A DNA stretch of 34,536 nucleotides from the IMG/VR virus record IMGVR_UViG_3300033141_001396, positions 1 to 34,536 of that record. One strand, written 5' to 3'. Positions 1-7,844 of this stretch are shown here, piece by piece. The notes beneath the pieces were generated by a model. It ran no database searches and was not told where the DNA came from. It worked only from the letters and a program-made list of their open reading frames with translations. The stretch comes from a virus. Within the stretch, counting starts at the first letter, position 1. Each line of letters opens with the position of its first letter. Both the position numbers and the translations under genes were made by a program.

Positions 1-185
1 TTGTGCATGGTCTTGAGGCCGTACGCTACATCACGACCGTATCCACCCTCATGGTAGAACTCTGATTCTATCGTGGGGTCTATGCTCTTATCTCGGTAAC
101 GGATATAGTCGGTAGGCTCTACGGCAGTGCCTTTAGAGGCTTGCTTGCCCACCCCTAGATACCCGTCATGTGTGCTATATGCCAT
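1..185 (-). CDS. major tail tube protein, N-terminal fragment
   Basis: The first 61 codons of a gene that runs off the left edge. It begins at an ATG (183-185) behind a GGAGG-type ribosome site. The peptide opens MAYSTHDGYLGVGKQASKGT, which matches the usual start of siphoviral tail tube subunits (a glycine-rich LGVGKQxSKGTA stretch). Its place right after the tail terminator gene and before the tail chaperones and tape measure (which re-enter at the right edge) is the normal place of the tail tube gene. The protein would polymerise into the tail tube around the tape measure. The rest is outside the window, and the right edge does not continue it in frame. Confidence 0.75.
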   Translation of the reverse strand, partial: MAYSTHDGYLGVGKQASKGTAVEPTDYIRYRDKSIDPTIESEFYHEGGYGRDVAYGLKTMH

Positions 186-187
186 TT

Positions 188-598
188 CTAATCCTCCTCT
201 TGAATAGCTGAAAATTCTATCTCGAACATGATCAAGGGGCGGTCACGCTCTAGCACTACCAGCGTTTCGCCCCTCTCCATGAGCGAGGTTATACAGTTGG
301 AATTGAGGCCAGGGTCATCGCGGAGGGCGTTCATCACCTTGGCTACTACGTCTTTCATCTCATCTGCTGCATCTTCTGCATCGTGTAAAGCGAAGTAGAG
401 GCGCAGTATCCAGCGATAGGTGACTGTGTTGGAAGCTACCTCCGTTGCCTCGTTGTCGAAACCCACAAAATCTATGGTGAAAGCCGGCAACTTGCCCAGC
501 TTCTTAGGCTCGTATTTATAAGAGGACTTGACGGGCGTACCTGAAATCCCGTCTATCAACGCCTTGATTCTCGTTTCGCAATCGGTGATAGTCGACAT
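188..598 (-). CDS. tail terminator / tail completion protein
   Basis: 136 aa acidic protein. Its size, its alpha/beta look (N-terminal helix, central strands around YRWILRLYFA, a helix and a final strand) and its location between the HK97 gp10-like gene and the tail tube gene fit the tail terminator family (lambda gpU / SPP1 gp17 type). That protein caps the tail tube and joins it to the neck. Only 2 nt separate it from the tail tube gene. Its start codon lies just downstream of a terminator-like hairpin (611-638). The role is inferred from gene order; the sequence itself carries no diagnostic motif. Confidence 0.6.
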   Translation of the reverse strand: MSTITDCETRIKALIDGISGTPVKSSYKYEPKKLGKLPAFTIDFVGFDNEATEVASNTVTYRWILRLYFALHDAEDAADEMKDVVAKVMNALRDDPGLNSNCITSLMERGETLVVLERDRPLIMFEIEFSAIQEED

Positions 599-610
599 TT
601 AACCTCCACT

Positions 611-657
611 AAAAAAGTGGTCACATTTGTAACCACTTGGGTTGACACGTGACCACT
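611..657 (-). terminator. terminator-like hairpin with a competing upstream arm
   Basis: Read on the minus strand, AAGTGGTTAC (638-629) and GTGACCACTT (624-615) form a 10-bp stem with one G-U pair and a 4-nt loop. A run of six T follows (616-611), then the ribosome site and ATG of the tail terminator gene. A second copy of the left arm, AGTGGTCAC (657-649), can pair perfectly over 9 bp with the same right arm. The element looks like an intrinsic terminator or attenuator inside the late operon, between head-neck and tail genes. The structure is read from sequence; its activity is not known. Confidence 0.6.
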
Positions 658-733
658 ATAGTTTTCCGCGCCAGGCCATCCTGCTTACCTGATGGGTACT
701 GCCACGTTCCCACCATCCCACTCTGAGGGCCAC
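656..733 (-). CDS. possible small basic protein, or readthrough tail of the neck gene
   Basis: The space between the gp10-like gene and the tail terminator holds an open frame in the same frame as the gp10-like gene, directly behind its TAG stop. It runs from 787 to a second TAG at 656-658. The only standard start is GTG at 733, giving 25 aa (VALRVGWWERGSTHQVSRMA and five more residues), with a G-rich sequence upstream. From 787 it would encode 43 residues that look like coding sequence. It could be a small protein, the remnant of one, or a low-level amber readthrough extension. I do not recognise the family. Confidence 0.3.
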   Translation of the reverse strand: MALRVGWWERGSTHQVSRMAWRGKL

Positions 734-787
734 GCGTTGCCCCCCGTTGGCGATAATTAACCCCTCAGCAGGAACGCCTGGACTGCG

Positions 788-1111
788 CTATTTCAACTTC
801 CTTAAAAGTTTCGCAAACCTGCCCGCCACAAGCTCAAATATCTCACGCTCTTTAGCCTTGAGCGCCGGTCTTAGATATTCCCTCATGGGTATGGTCACCG
901 CATGGCCTCTACCCGCTTGCCCCCCGTACTCGTGTATCCTCGCGTAGATAAGCCCCGAACCCACGGCGGCCCTGACACCCGTGCCTTCTCGCCTTACGTC
1001 CTCCTTGATGGAGCGCTTGAGTGTGCCCGTCTTTTTCCACGGCCTGCCAGCCTGGTAGAACTGCACATCGGTTAACTCCCTTGCGCCCTTAGTCCTTAAC
1101 GAAAGCCTCAA
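788..1111 (-). CDS. HK97 gp10-like neck protein
   Basis: 107 aa, basic. The segment YARIHEYGGQAGRG, followed by MREYLRPALKAKE, is the hallmark of the HK97-gp10 / putative tail-component family, which sits at the head-tail junction. The start is a TTG (1109-1111) that overlaps the TGA of the connector gene, so translation is probably coupled. It is on the short side for the family (usually 110-150 aa), lacking some N-terminal sequence. Its stop is TAG, followed in frame by a further open stretch (see 656-733). Confidence 0.8.
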   Translation of the reverse strand: MRLSLRTKGARELTDVQFYQAGRPWKKTGTLKRSIKEDVRREGTGVRAAVGSGLIYARIHEYGGQAGRGHAVTIPMREYLRPALKAKEREIFELVAGRFAKLLRKLK

Positions 1112-1671
1112 CGGAACATCCTGGCCTTGTAGGGGTTTAACAATTGTTTAACACTGTCGGGGATCCCCCGCGCCGGCCCCGCCAGCTCGTGCCCCTCATC
1201 GTAGGTAGCAGAGTAGTCGCTTATGTCACGCCTGAACCAGTAGGACACCAGCTTGATACACGCCTGTTCGAAGTCCTCGGGGATGTTGACCTGTGCCGCG
1301 CCGTAACCGCTGGTGTATGTCACCACCAGGACGCGGTGACCACTTGAGAAACCATCCTCGTAGTATATGTATCCTTCATCAAGATATATGTCGCAGTCGC
1401 TGGTGCTTACGCTATCCCCGTCATCAGTGATAGTGGACACGCTTATAATGGGGTAGTTGTCTAAGAACAGGTAGCAAGTGCCGTCGCCATCATGGGTTTC
1501 CTCGCTGTGTTCCACGTTGATGATGTTCTTGCCTATGTAGGTTTCTATGATGTCTGAAGCGCGGTTGATAAGGTTTTCTAAGGGTGTGTCGTAGTCCTCA
1601 TCGCTGGATTCTATATCCAGATATTCCTTAACCATCGCTACCGTGCATAGGGCGTTCGATGCTAGTGCCAT
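1108..1671 (-). CDS. head-tail connector (gp6/gp15-like adaptor)
   Basis: 187 aa, acidic. The N-terminal helices (VKEYLDI, then LENLINRASDIIETYIGK) followed by a beta-rich centre and a C-terminal helical segment (FEQACIKLVSYWFRRD) are the pattern of the Phage_connect_1 / HK97 gp6 / SPP1 gp15 adaptor family. These rings dock under the portal. Extra beta sequence in residues 60-120 makes it longer than the minimal 100-aa connectors. It overlaps the genes on both sides by a few bases, in the standard order connector - neck - tail terminator. No separate stopper gene was identified. Confidence 0.75.
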   Translation of the reverse strand: MALASNALCTVAMVKEYLDIESSDEDYDTPLENLINRASDIIETYIGKNIINVEHSEETHDGDGTCYLFLDNYPIISVSTITDDGDSVSTSDCDIYLDEGYIYYEDGFSSGHRVLVVTYTSGYGAAQVNIPEDFEQACIKLVSYWFRRDISDYSATYDEGHELAGPARGIPDSVKQLLNPYKARMFR

Positions 1672-2405
1672 TATCCTATCCTCATACTTCTAGTGGGCCA
1701 CTGTGTCATATTGGAAAGCAGGTCTATCTCATCCCCGCTCAACACCCTGTCAAACACCGCTACCCCTATGGGTGCGTTGGCTTGGTAATTTGACCCCGTA
1801 AAACTTCCAATATATAAATCTGTTCCCAAGCTGCTCTCAAGCCCTGTACCTGCTCCAGTATCTACTGTTCCGAACTGTGTTCCATCCAAATAAGCATCTA
1901 GTGTTCCGCTGGAATCACGGGTACATACGATAATATGAACAGTATCAGCAGGCCATTCTGACGATGTAGCCGCAGTAGTACAATATTTAGAAGCCCCCGC
2001 ATTATCATAAACATAATAATTGAGCTGTCCTCCGCCAGTAGAATTGTAATATATCCTAATTCCATTAGTCGCCGCCGCAGCCTCATATACTGTAAAATAA
2101 TGTAATGAAGAATCCCCCCCCGCCCACGGTGTCTTAGTCACCACCACTATGCTCATATCCATCCCAGCGGTTAGGTTTAATCCACTTGAACCTGTGGGGA
2201 ATTTGCAGGAAGTAAAATATGTGGTTTCATCTACCGTGCCGACTATGGGGAATGAGCGGTTGAGAGCGGTGTCAAAGCCTGCATCGCCTGTGGTGGTGGC
2301 GTTTATCATGTGTACCAAGTCCTGTACCGTACCGCCCCCCGTGTCGCTGTTCATGAGCAACACCAGGTTTTTACGGGCTACGGTTAAGCGCTTACTAAGC
2401 ATCAT
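1671..2405 (-). CDS. LamG/concanavalin A-like domain protein, probable capsid or neck appendage
   Basis: 244 aa. From about residue 75 it reads as a LamG/concanavalin A-like jelly roll: a strand-rich stretch with IRIYYNSTGGGQLNYYVYDN, then TLDAYLDGTQ, then DLYIGS and the typical ending IGVAVFDRVLSGDEIDLL. Such domains bind sugars or act as surface appendages. The N-terminal 60 residues may anchor it to the particle. It lies between the beta-sandwich gene and the connector gene, inside the head cluster, so a virion location is likely. The ligand is unknown. Start chosen at the first of two adjacent ATG codons. Confidence 0.65.
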   Translation of the reverse strand: MMLSKRLTVARKNLVLLMNSDTGGGTVQDLVHMINATTTGDAGFDTALNRSFPIVGTVDETTYFTSCKFPTGSSGLNLTAGMDMSIVVVTKTPWAGGDSSLHYFTVYEAAAATNGIRIYYNSTGGGQLNYYVYDNAGASKYCTTAATSSEWPADTVHIIVCTRDSSGTLDAYLDGTQFGTVDTGAGTGLESSLGTDLYIGSFTGSNYQANAPIGVAVFDRVLSGDEIDLLSNMTQWPTRSMRIG

Positions 2406-2410
2406 CCCGC

Positions 2411-2707
2411 CTACCTAAAAGTAAAGGCTTGCAGTGTCGCATCAGTATCACCCACACGCTTGAACTCGAAAGTGTCTCCCGCGTCAGCGTGTAGGGGTAT
2501 AAAGATGATGTCACCAGCTACCAAACGGAACTCATCTGTCACGGTGTCATCCTCGCGTATGTCAACGGAGATACCCCCCGTTTTCTCACGCAAATAGAAA
2601 CCGAATACTTCTTCCGAGAAAGTGAAGGTAGTCCAGTTCTCGTCAGTGGTGGTAACCGCCGCATTGATGCGAAAGTCCTCGTAAATAACGTCATGCGGGT
2701 CAGCCAT
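2411..2707 (-). CDS. small beta-sandwich protein, possible head decoration protein
   Basis: 98 aa, acidic, predicted almost all beta (short alternating strands such as GISVDIRED, DIIFIPLHAD, DTFEFKRVGD). No family recognised with certainty. It starts inside the last codons of the glycosyltransferase gene (8-bp overlap) and is followed 5 nt later by the LamG gene. Size, composition and position two genes after the capsid gene suggest a capsid decoration or spike protein and a possible substrate of the neighbouring glycosyltransferase. This is inference from context. Confidence 0.45.
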   Translation of the reverse strand: MADPHDVIYEDFRINAAVTTTDENWTTFTFSEEVFGFYLREKTGGISVDIREDDTVTDEFRLVAGDIIFIPLHADAGDTFEFKRVGDTDATLQAFTFR

Positions 2708-3638
2708 TGCGCTCGGCAGGCTTGTTAATCAACAGGTGGATAGCGTCTAACCATTCTTGGGGGTCATCGCCCACCAACAGCCCGTTCTTGCCGTGCTTTA
2801 TGGTCAAGTTGTACGGGTGCCTGTCTGAGGCTATGGTGGCTATCCCCATCATGGAGTAGTCCAAAAATTTTAGGTCACTCTTGCCCTGAGTGTTGAAGGG
2901 GTGATCCACCAGGGGGCATAAACCTATATCGAACTCGGCTATCCTCTTGGGATAGTCAGTCACAAAATGGTATATCTCGGGGTCTACCTTTACACCATTC
3001 CACTTGCTGAACTCGGGGAATCCAGGGTCATGCCCCTGCACCTGCACCTGCGCGCCCTCTATGTTGGGCAGGACTTCCCGTAACAGGTCGAGGTCGGACG
3101 TGTGCGTGTCGCAACCTGACCACCCCACTATCATGGTGTGTACCTTGCGCCTCGGCACCTTCCACCTGGAGGCCCACACGTCGAGGTAGTTGGGTACCAC
3201 GTAGGCGGGTTTGTCGAACGTGCTTTCAAGCCACTCTTTCAACCCTGGCGACGGGCAGGTGAACGCATCCACGTGGGGCCATATCTGGCTGAAACCCTTA
3301 TCCCACAACTCGCAGCGCCTCTCGGTCTTGACATCACCAGGCGTTCCCGTGTCGCACCTGTCATCGGTGTCCAGCACGATCTTGGCCCCCATCTTGCGGG
3401 CTATCTTGATAAGGTTGATACTCCCCAACACGTACGACTGCTGGAGCTGTAGTATGTCGCAGGACGCTATGAGGTTGAGGGCGCGTTTACCCAACTCCTC
3501 ATACTCGGGTATAGCCTGCACCAAGTCGGTGTTTATCACCACGTCGGCAAGCCTCATGTTCTGCAGGGTACGGGCCGGCAGGAAACACCTGTAGTACCCG
3601 CAGACATTCTCCCGTGAGTCTAAGTAGAATATCTTCAC
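2700..3638 (-). CDS. GT-B fold glycosyltransferase (GT4-like) within the head gene cluster
   Basis: 312 aa. It has the two Rossmann halves of GT-B enzymes. The N-terminal half contains CDILQLQQSY and KIVLDTDDRCD. The C-terminal half has MIVGWSGCDTHTSDL, the acceptor/donor loop DIGLCPLVDHPFNTQGKSDL with LKFLDYSMMG, and the ending HGKNGLLVGDDPQEWLDAI, where a conserved acid and glycine-rich loop normally hold the nucleotide sugar. The family transfers a sugar from a nucleotide-sugar to an acceptor. Its ATG follows the TAG of the 65-aa gene, and it overlaps the beta-sandwich gene, so it is made together with capsid proteins. Virion protein glycosylation is the most economical role; cell-wall or DNA targets cannot be excluded. 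Confidence 0.8.
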   Translation of the reverse strand: MKIFYLDSRENVCGYYRCFLPARTLQNMRLADVVINTDLVQAIPEYEELGKRALNLIASCDILQLQQSYVLGSINLIKIARKMGAKIVLDTDDRCDTGTPGDVKTERRCELWDKGFSQIWPHVDAFTCPSPGLKEWLESTFDKPAYVVPNYLDVWASRWKVPRRKVHTMIVGWSGCDTHTSDLDLLREVLPNIEGAQVQVQGHDPGFPEFSKWNGVKVDPEIYHFVTDYPKRIAEFDIGLCPLVDHPFNTQGKSDLKFLDYSMMGIATIASDRHPYNLTIKHGKNGLLVGDDPQEWLDAIHLLINKPAERNG

Positions 3639-3835
3639 TACTTCGCCTTGGTCTTGGGCGCGCTCCTTTGTTTGCGGGGTTTCACTACCTCCACGTCATT
3701 ACCGAACTTCTCAAGTATGCGAGTAGCCTCATCGGGGTCTACCTCTACCACTTGGCCTTTCTTCATAGCCCCCACGGTGGAGTAGTGGGTAGTCTGCAGA
3801 AACCTCAGCTTTACCTTGCTGCTTCCCTCTTTCAT
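3638..3835 (-). CDS. small basic protein following the capsid gene
   Basis: 65 aa. A short beta-rich module (KVKLRFLQTT, then GQVVEVDPDEATRILEKFG) with a lysine/arginine-rich tail (PRKQRSAPKTKAK). Similar small proteins of unknown function, with a barrel followed by a helix, are often found directly after capsid genes in HK97-type phages. It has a good AAGGAGG ribosome site that starts right after a hairpin with a T-run (3857-3884). A head accessory or DNA-contacting role is a guess. Confidence 0.55.
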   Translation of the reverse strand: MKEGSSKVKLRFLQTTHYSTVGAMKKGQVVEVDPDEATRILEKFGNDVEVVKPRKQRSAPKTKAK

Positions 3836-3856
3836 CTAAACCTCCTTAAAAGGGTA

Positions 3857-3884
3857 AGGGGAGAAGCGGTTAAGCCTCTCCCCT
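3857..3884 (-). terminator. terminator-like hairpin after the capsid gene
   Basis: On the minus strand AGGGGAGA (3884-3877) pairs with TCTCCCCT (3864-3857). A G-U pair and two G-C pairs extend the stem inward to 11 bp with a 6-nt loop. It is followed by TACCCTTTT and the next gene's ribosome site. The G-U pair forms only in minus-strand RNA. Placed 13 nt after the capsid stop, it could give partial termination, raising capsid mRNA over downstream mRNA, or protect the 3' end of processed capsid message. Confidence 0.6.
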
Positions 3885-3896
3885 ATATGGTTTGTC

Positions 3897-5180
3897 TTAC
3901 AGGGTTACCTTGTATCCGACTGCGGTATGCGTCGCGCTTGAGCTGGTGCCGAAGTCCATCAACGCTATCCTGATACGTGCGTACAGGTTGTAAGCGTCCT
4001 TGTCGGCATCGCGGTCTAGCTCCAGGTCGAGCTGGCGCTTGAAGCCCAACAGCCACGAGTTCTTATGCACCAGCACGATGCTGCCCGTGGTGTTGGACGC
4101 GGCGGTCGCGTTGATGTAACCGTTGGAATCGGTCTTGCCCAACTCCTCGGTGATTATCACGGGGATGCCGTATACCTTGCCCAACTCGCCGTTCATTATC
4201 GTAGCGCTCGGCCCGTACTTATCCACCGTCTCGAACTCGTCAAGAGACAAGGACTTGAGGTAGGTGTATAAGTCGGTGATGAACGCGCAGTTTGAGGGGC
4301 GCGTCGCGTACTTGCCCAGCTTGCCCATGAGCGTGGCGTAATCGGCAACCGCCAGCGAACCCAGGTCGGACTTGCAAGCGGTGTTGTCCACCAGCCCCTG
4401 GTGCCTCAGACCGTCGAACACCAAGTAGCGGTGAGTCGAGGTAATCGAGCTGCCGTAGTAGCTGATGTTCGCGGTGCCGGTTGTCTCATCGCCGTTGACG
4501 ATAACCGCGTCCACCGCATTAGCGATGGCCTGGCTTATGGATGCCCTCACCTCGGGCAGTATGGGGATGATGGAATCCTCCACTAGCTCCTCGGTGAAGT
4601 TGACCTTAGCGGCCAGCTTGACGGCGGTGAGGGTCATTTTCTGGGTTCCCTCATCGCTTGCGGGCGGCGCTGCATTCTCAGCCACCTTGTACACGGTGGG
4701 GTCACTCAGGTTAGCGGGAATGTCGTAGGGGTTGGTGGGCATGTTTACCTCGCGGAACAGCGGCCGGATAAGCGTCTGCTCCTGCCATTCCTCCCACAAC
4801 TGGCCCGCCATTGCGGTGGGCACCCACTCATCGCCTGAGCCTGAGCCGGTCGAGGTCATGGACTTCACGGCAGCCTTGAGTTCCTCGGATGCGGTTTCAC
4901 CCATGATCTCGTTCAGCAGCCACATGTTGGTACGGGAAAGACCCTTGTAATTAACGGTCGATTCCTCGTCGCCGCTGCCAAACTCGTGCTTGCGGTCGAC
5001 CTTCATCTCGGCAAGCTTAGCCCCAAGCTCCTCGGCTACCTTCTCCTGCACCTCAAGCTCGTATGAAGTCTCCATGTCGGCGACCACATCTTCCAGGCTT
5101 TCGATGCGGTTCTTGTACTCGTGGATTATGTTTAGGACATCTTCGTCCATGTCTTCCACTTTCTTCTCTTCGTCAGCCAT
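3897..5180 (-). CDS. major capsid protein, HK97 fold
   Basis: 427 aa. Residues 1-65 are charged and helical (coiled coil around YKNRIESLEDVVADMETSYE), matching the scaffolding delta domain that the prohead protease removes. From about residue 110 the HK97 capsid fold follows: a linker rich in Gly/Ser, the E-loop region, ISQAIANAVDAVIVNGDETT, the P-domain helix, and the closing VHKNSWLLGFKRQLDLELDRD with LYARIRIALMDFG. It forms the icosahedral shell. The protease gene lies just upstream, as usual. Hairpins flank the gene on both sides (5208-5230 and 3857-3884), which suggests that its mRNA level or stability is set separately. Confidence 0.92.
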   Translation of the reverse strand: MADEEKKVEDMDEDVLNIIHEYKNRIESLEDVVADMETSYELEVQEKVAEELGAKLAEMKVDRKHEFGSGDEESTVNYKGLSRTNMWLLNEIMGETASEELKAAVKSMTSTGSGSGDEWVPTAMAGQLWEEWQEQTLIRPLFREVNMPTNPYDIPANLSDPTVYKVAENAAPPASDEGTQKMTLTAVKLAAKVNFTEELVEDSIIPILPEVRASISQAIANAVDAVIVNGDETTGTANISYYGSSITSTHRYLVFDGLRHQGLVDNTACKSDLGSLAVADYATLMGKLGKYATRPSNCAFITDLYTYLKSLSLDEFETVDKYGPSATIMNGELGKVYGIPVIITEELGKTDSNGYINATAASNTTGSIVLVHKNSWLLGFKRQLDLELDRDADKDAYNLYARIRIALMDFGTSSSATHTAVGYKVTL

Positions 5181-5207
5181 TTATCTATCCTCCTTATTTC
5201 GCGCATG

Positions 5208-5230
5208 AAAAAACCCGCCTGGTAGCGGGC
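5208..5230 (-). terminator. intrinsic terminator-like element upstream of the capsid gene
   Basis: Minus strand: CCCGC (5229-5225), 6-nt loop, GCGGG (5218-5214), then six T (5213-5208). This is a textbook short intrinsic terminator, but it lies within the late operon between the protease gene (stop at 5268) and the capsid gene (start at 5180), 28 nt before the capsid ATG. No convincing separate capsid promoter was found between 5180 and 5268, so transcription must pass it, for example with antitermination. It may act after RNA processing. Confidence 0.65.
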
Positions 5231-5267
5231 CTATGGTCGTGGATTTCCCTCTAATACAATGTGTGCA

Positions 5268-5924
5268 TCAACTAAGCTTCAACTGCTTCAAACAGAAATC
5301 CTTATATTTCTTAAGCTCCTTTCTGAGATGACTATTCTCATCGTGGAGCTTTAGAATCTCGGTTAGTATCTCCTTTTCCTCTTCCTCGGTGTAAGTATGG
5401 ATGTTGTCTTTATCAGTCGTGTTGCTCATTCGGGCAACAGCCTTATCCACCAAGTCCGTGCCCCCCTCAAGGCTTTTAGCGATTGAGAAAAGGCACTCGG
5501 TGTTAGCGGGCAGGGTGACTACAGCTATCTCTAAGAGGTTGAGGGCAGCGATATGGTTAGCCACGGGCTCGCCCATCTCGCTTTCCTGTATCTCCTCTAC
5601 CACGGGTTCATAGCCTATGGACAGCGCCCTTAACGTGCCCTCCTTTATCTTTTGCCATACCTTCTCCTCGGTGGAGTCTATGTAACCCGTCACCCACAAG
5701 CCCTCGTCCTTCACGCTCACGGCTTTGACGTGCCCTATGGGATTGTGCCAATCGTGCTGGTAGGTAAGCACGGGATTGCGCATATATTCATCCAGATTAA
5801 GGAAGCCCTCGGGGTGTACTATATCCCCCATGCTGTCAATGTCCTTGGTGCTGGCCCATCCCTCTATCTCGCGCTTCTCGTCGTTCACGCTTTTTATCTG
5901 AGCGTGGAATCTCATCTTGTCCAT
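5268..5924 (-). CDS. prohead maturation protease (U35 family)
   Basis: 218 aa. The herpesvirus assemblin-like fold of phage U35 proteases is visible: REIEGWAST at the start, the His motif NPVLTYQHDWHNPIGHV (catalytic His about residue 57 or 60) and the Ser motif TLRALSIGYEPV (Ser102). After residue 165 comes a charged helical tail that may guide the enzyme into the scaffold. It cuts the capsid delta domain and itself during head maturation. It starts with ATG behind GGAGGAAA, 8 nt after the portal stop. Confidence 0.9.
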   Translation of the reverse strand: MDKMRFHAQIKSVNDEKREIEGWASTKDIDSMGDIVHPEGFLNLDEYMRNPVLTYQHDWHNPIGHVKAVSVKDEGLWVTGYIDSTEEKVWQKIKEGTLRALSIGYEPVVEEIQESEMGEPVANHIAALNLLEIAVVTLPANTECLFSIAKSLEGGTDLVDKAVARMSNTTDKDNIHTYTEEEEKEILTEILKLHDENSHLRKELKKYKDFCLKQLKLS

Positions 5925-5932
5925 GTTTCCTC

Positions 5933-7837
5933 CTATATCACCGGCAGTACGTCACACATGCAATTGGGGTGAGCGGGAGGCCCCGGGATCCCACCCGGGA
6001 AACTCTCTTTTATGCCCACTACCTGCCCTTCTAACGCCTCGCATATATCGCACTCATCCCAGGCGCTTCTTGCCCATTCCTTCTGCGTGACCCCCGCTTC
6101 CTTGTAGCTGTATATGCTTCCATCGGTGTAGGCGCGGGCTGTCTCGGTACGAGCCGCCATCTCGCTGCGCCCCGTCTTGGCATACTCGAATATGTTGTTT
6201 ATACGCTTCTCCAAGTCCTTGATGGTCTCACCGGCTGCAAGTGATTCTGACACCTGCTTCATGATGGACTCGACCGTTGTGTGGTTGATACTCTCGCTGA
6301 ACTTACGCGCCATAGTCTCCACGGCGTTAGCGGCATAAGGCGATCCCACATCGAAGGTTATCTGTGTGCCTACGAACTCGCCCGCCACGTTAGCGCCCTC
6401 CTCCATAGAGGCGAACAGCTCAGGCTTGACAGCCTCGCTGAACTTCTCTATCCACTCCTTCTCGTCGAAGGGTGTGGGGATGGTCTTCAAGCCCTTGCCC
6501 CTTATGTTCCTCAACACCTCTATCTGCTGGTCTTGAAACAGGCGCTTGAGCTTGCGGGTCATCTTCTCGGCAACGGGCTCAAGCACCCTGCGGGGCTGGC
6601 GCTTCTTCACCCTCACCTTCAATGTCTCCTGCTGCTCCACGGGCGTAAAGCCGACGGGCATGAGGTTGAAGGGTTTCCACCACGTATCGCCCCAGGGAAG
6701 GGGGTCGCCTATCTGGTACTTCTCCCTAAACTCGTTTATGGTCATCACGCCCGAGCTGGATACGAGCGCATTGGCTATGTTGGCTACCGATTCCCAATTC
6801 TCCTGCAGCGCCGGCACGCTTGAGGTGTCGAACTTCACCATCACCCCAGGCTCGACCAGGGGCGCTAGTTGCGAGTTTATCTTGCCCTCTATCTTGCGTA
6901 TCTTGGGTATTAATACTTCCTCCCAAAACTGGCGCTTCTGCTCGTTCGAGTTAGCGTAGTTTGCATACTCGAATATGCCCACCATCACGGGAGGCACACC
7001 GAATGCGGCAAGTATCTCCTCGCGGTTCATGCGCTTCAACGCCTCGAACTGCATGTCGGTCAGGGAGAGTCCCACCTGCTTCCACTTCAAACCCCCGGTG
7101 AGTATCAGGGTTCTAAACGCCTTGTCGGTGCCGGCGTGGGCCTTGTTAAACTGCTTCTCTAGGCGCTTGATCTCGCCGGGGTTTATGCCATCTTCAGCCT
7201 CCAGCACGGCACCAGGCACAGCGGCGTTCTGGAAGAAGCGCTTGTTGTGGGTGATGGCGTACGTCTCCTGTATCACGGCCTGCAGCGCGCCGCTTAAAGA
7301 CGACTGCCCGTAGTGGTCTGACCACGGGTTGAAATACTTGAGGTGTAGAACCTCGTCGTTTTCAAAGCGAATGGACTTCTTGTTGACGCTGAGTATGTAC
7401 CCCTGTACCAACTCGGTGGGGTGGGGTATGACCCTCATGCGGTCGGGGCGCAACACATACAGCTCGGCTACCTGCCCCGCGCCGTTACGGGCAAGCTCCC
7501 AATAGTTGTTGCCCGTAAGCTCGAGGTAGACCATCATGGACTCTATGAGGTCGTACCCCGAGCAAAAGGGGTTGGGGTTGTGCAGCAGGTTATAGAGCTT
7601 CCCCTTTTTTTCCTCACCGCTGGCTGTCACGGTCTTTATGGGCACACCCGCTATGTTGTGGGATATGGCGAACACACAGGCGTACACCCAGCAGATATTG
7701 CCGTACGTCTTGACGTAATACTCGTAATCTTCGGGCAGCGACACCCCCCAACGCTCCATATATTCACTAAATAGTAAGGGTGTCTGTTGTGACTCCTTAA
7801 CCTTTGTGGGCCTTCTAAACTTTGATAGGAATGACAT
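5933..7837 (-). CDS. portal protein fused to a MuF/SPP1 gp7-like head morphogenesis domain
   Basis: 634 aa, about 200 longer than a normal HK97-family portal. Residues 1 to about 400 are the portal: WVYACVFAISHNIAGVPIK, LLHNPNPFCSGYDL, then the clip/stem segment and MNREEILAAFGVPPVMVG. After a basic linker (VRVKKRQPRR) the last 190 residues match the phage Mu protein F domain: TARTETARAY-type sequence (here MAARTETARAYTDGS), WDECDICEALEGQ with a CxxC, and the terminal HPNCMCDVLPV. The portal ring is the DNA gate. The MuF part is thought to sit inside the head as a minor protein. Here one polypeptide supplies both in a fixed 1:1 ratio. Confidence 0.9.
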   Translation of the reverse strand: MSFLSKFRRPTKVKESQQTPLLFSEYMERWGVSLPEDYEYYVKTYGNICWVYACVFAISHNIAGVPIKTVTASGEEKKGKLYNLLHNPNPFCSGYDLIESMMVYLELTGNNYWELARNGAGQVAELYVLRPDRMRVIPHPTELVQGYILSVNKKSIRFENDEVLHLKYFNPWSDHYGQSSLSGALQAVIQETYAITHNKRFFQNAAVPGAVLEAEDGINPGEIKRLEKQFNKAHAGTDKAFRTLILTGGLKWKQVGLSLTDMQFEALKRMNREEILAAFGVPPVMVGIFEYANYANSNEQKRQFWEEVLIPKIRKIEGKINSQLAPLVEPGVMVKFDTSSVPALQENWESVANIANALVSSSGVMTINEFREKYQIGDPLPWGDTWWKPFNLMPVGFTPVEQQETLKVRVKKRQPRRVLEPVAEKMTRKLKRLFQDQQIEVLRNIRGKGLKTIPTPFDEKEWIEKFSEAVKPELFASMEEGANVAGEFVGTQITFDVGSPYAANAVETMARKFSESINHTTVESIMKQVSESLAAGETIKDLEKRINNIFEYAKTGRSEMAARTETARAYTDGSIYSYKEAGVTQKEWARSAWDECDICEALEGQVVGIKESFPGGIPGPPAHPNCMCDVLPVI

Positions 7838-7844
7838 AATTCTC

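Noticed and set aside
656-790. TAG recoded as an amino acid in this phage
   Set aside because: TAG ends several well-supported genes at normal length (for example chaperone G and the gp10-like gene), and no large gene is broken by internal TAG.
5933-7837. Toxin domain attached to the MuF region
   Set aside because: The protein ends directly after the terminal Cys motif of the MuF domain; no extra C-terminal domain is present.
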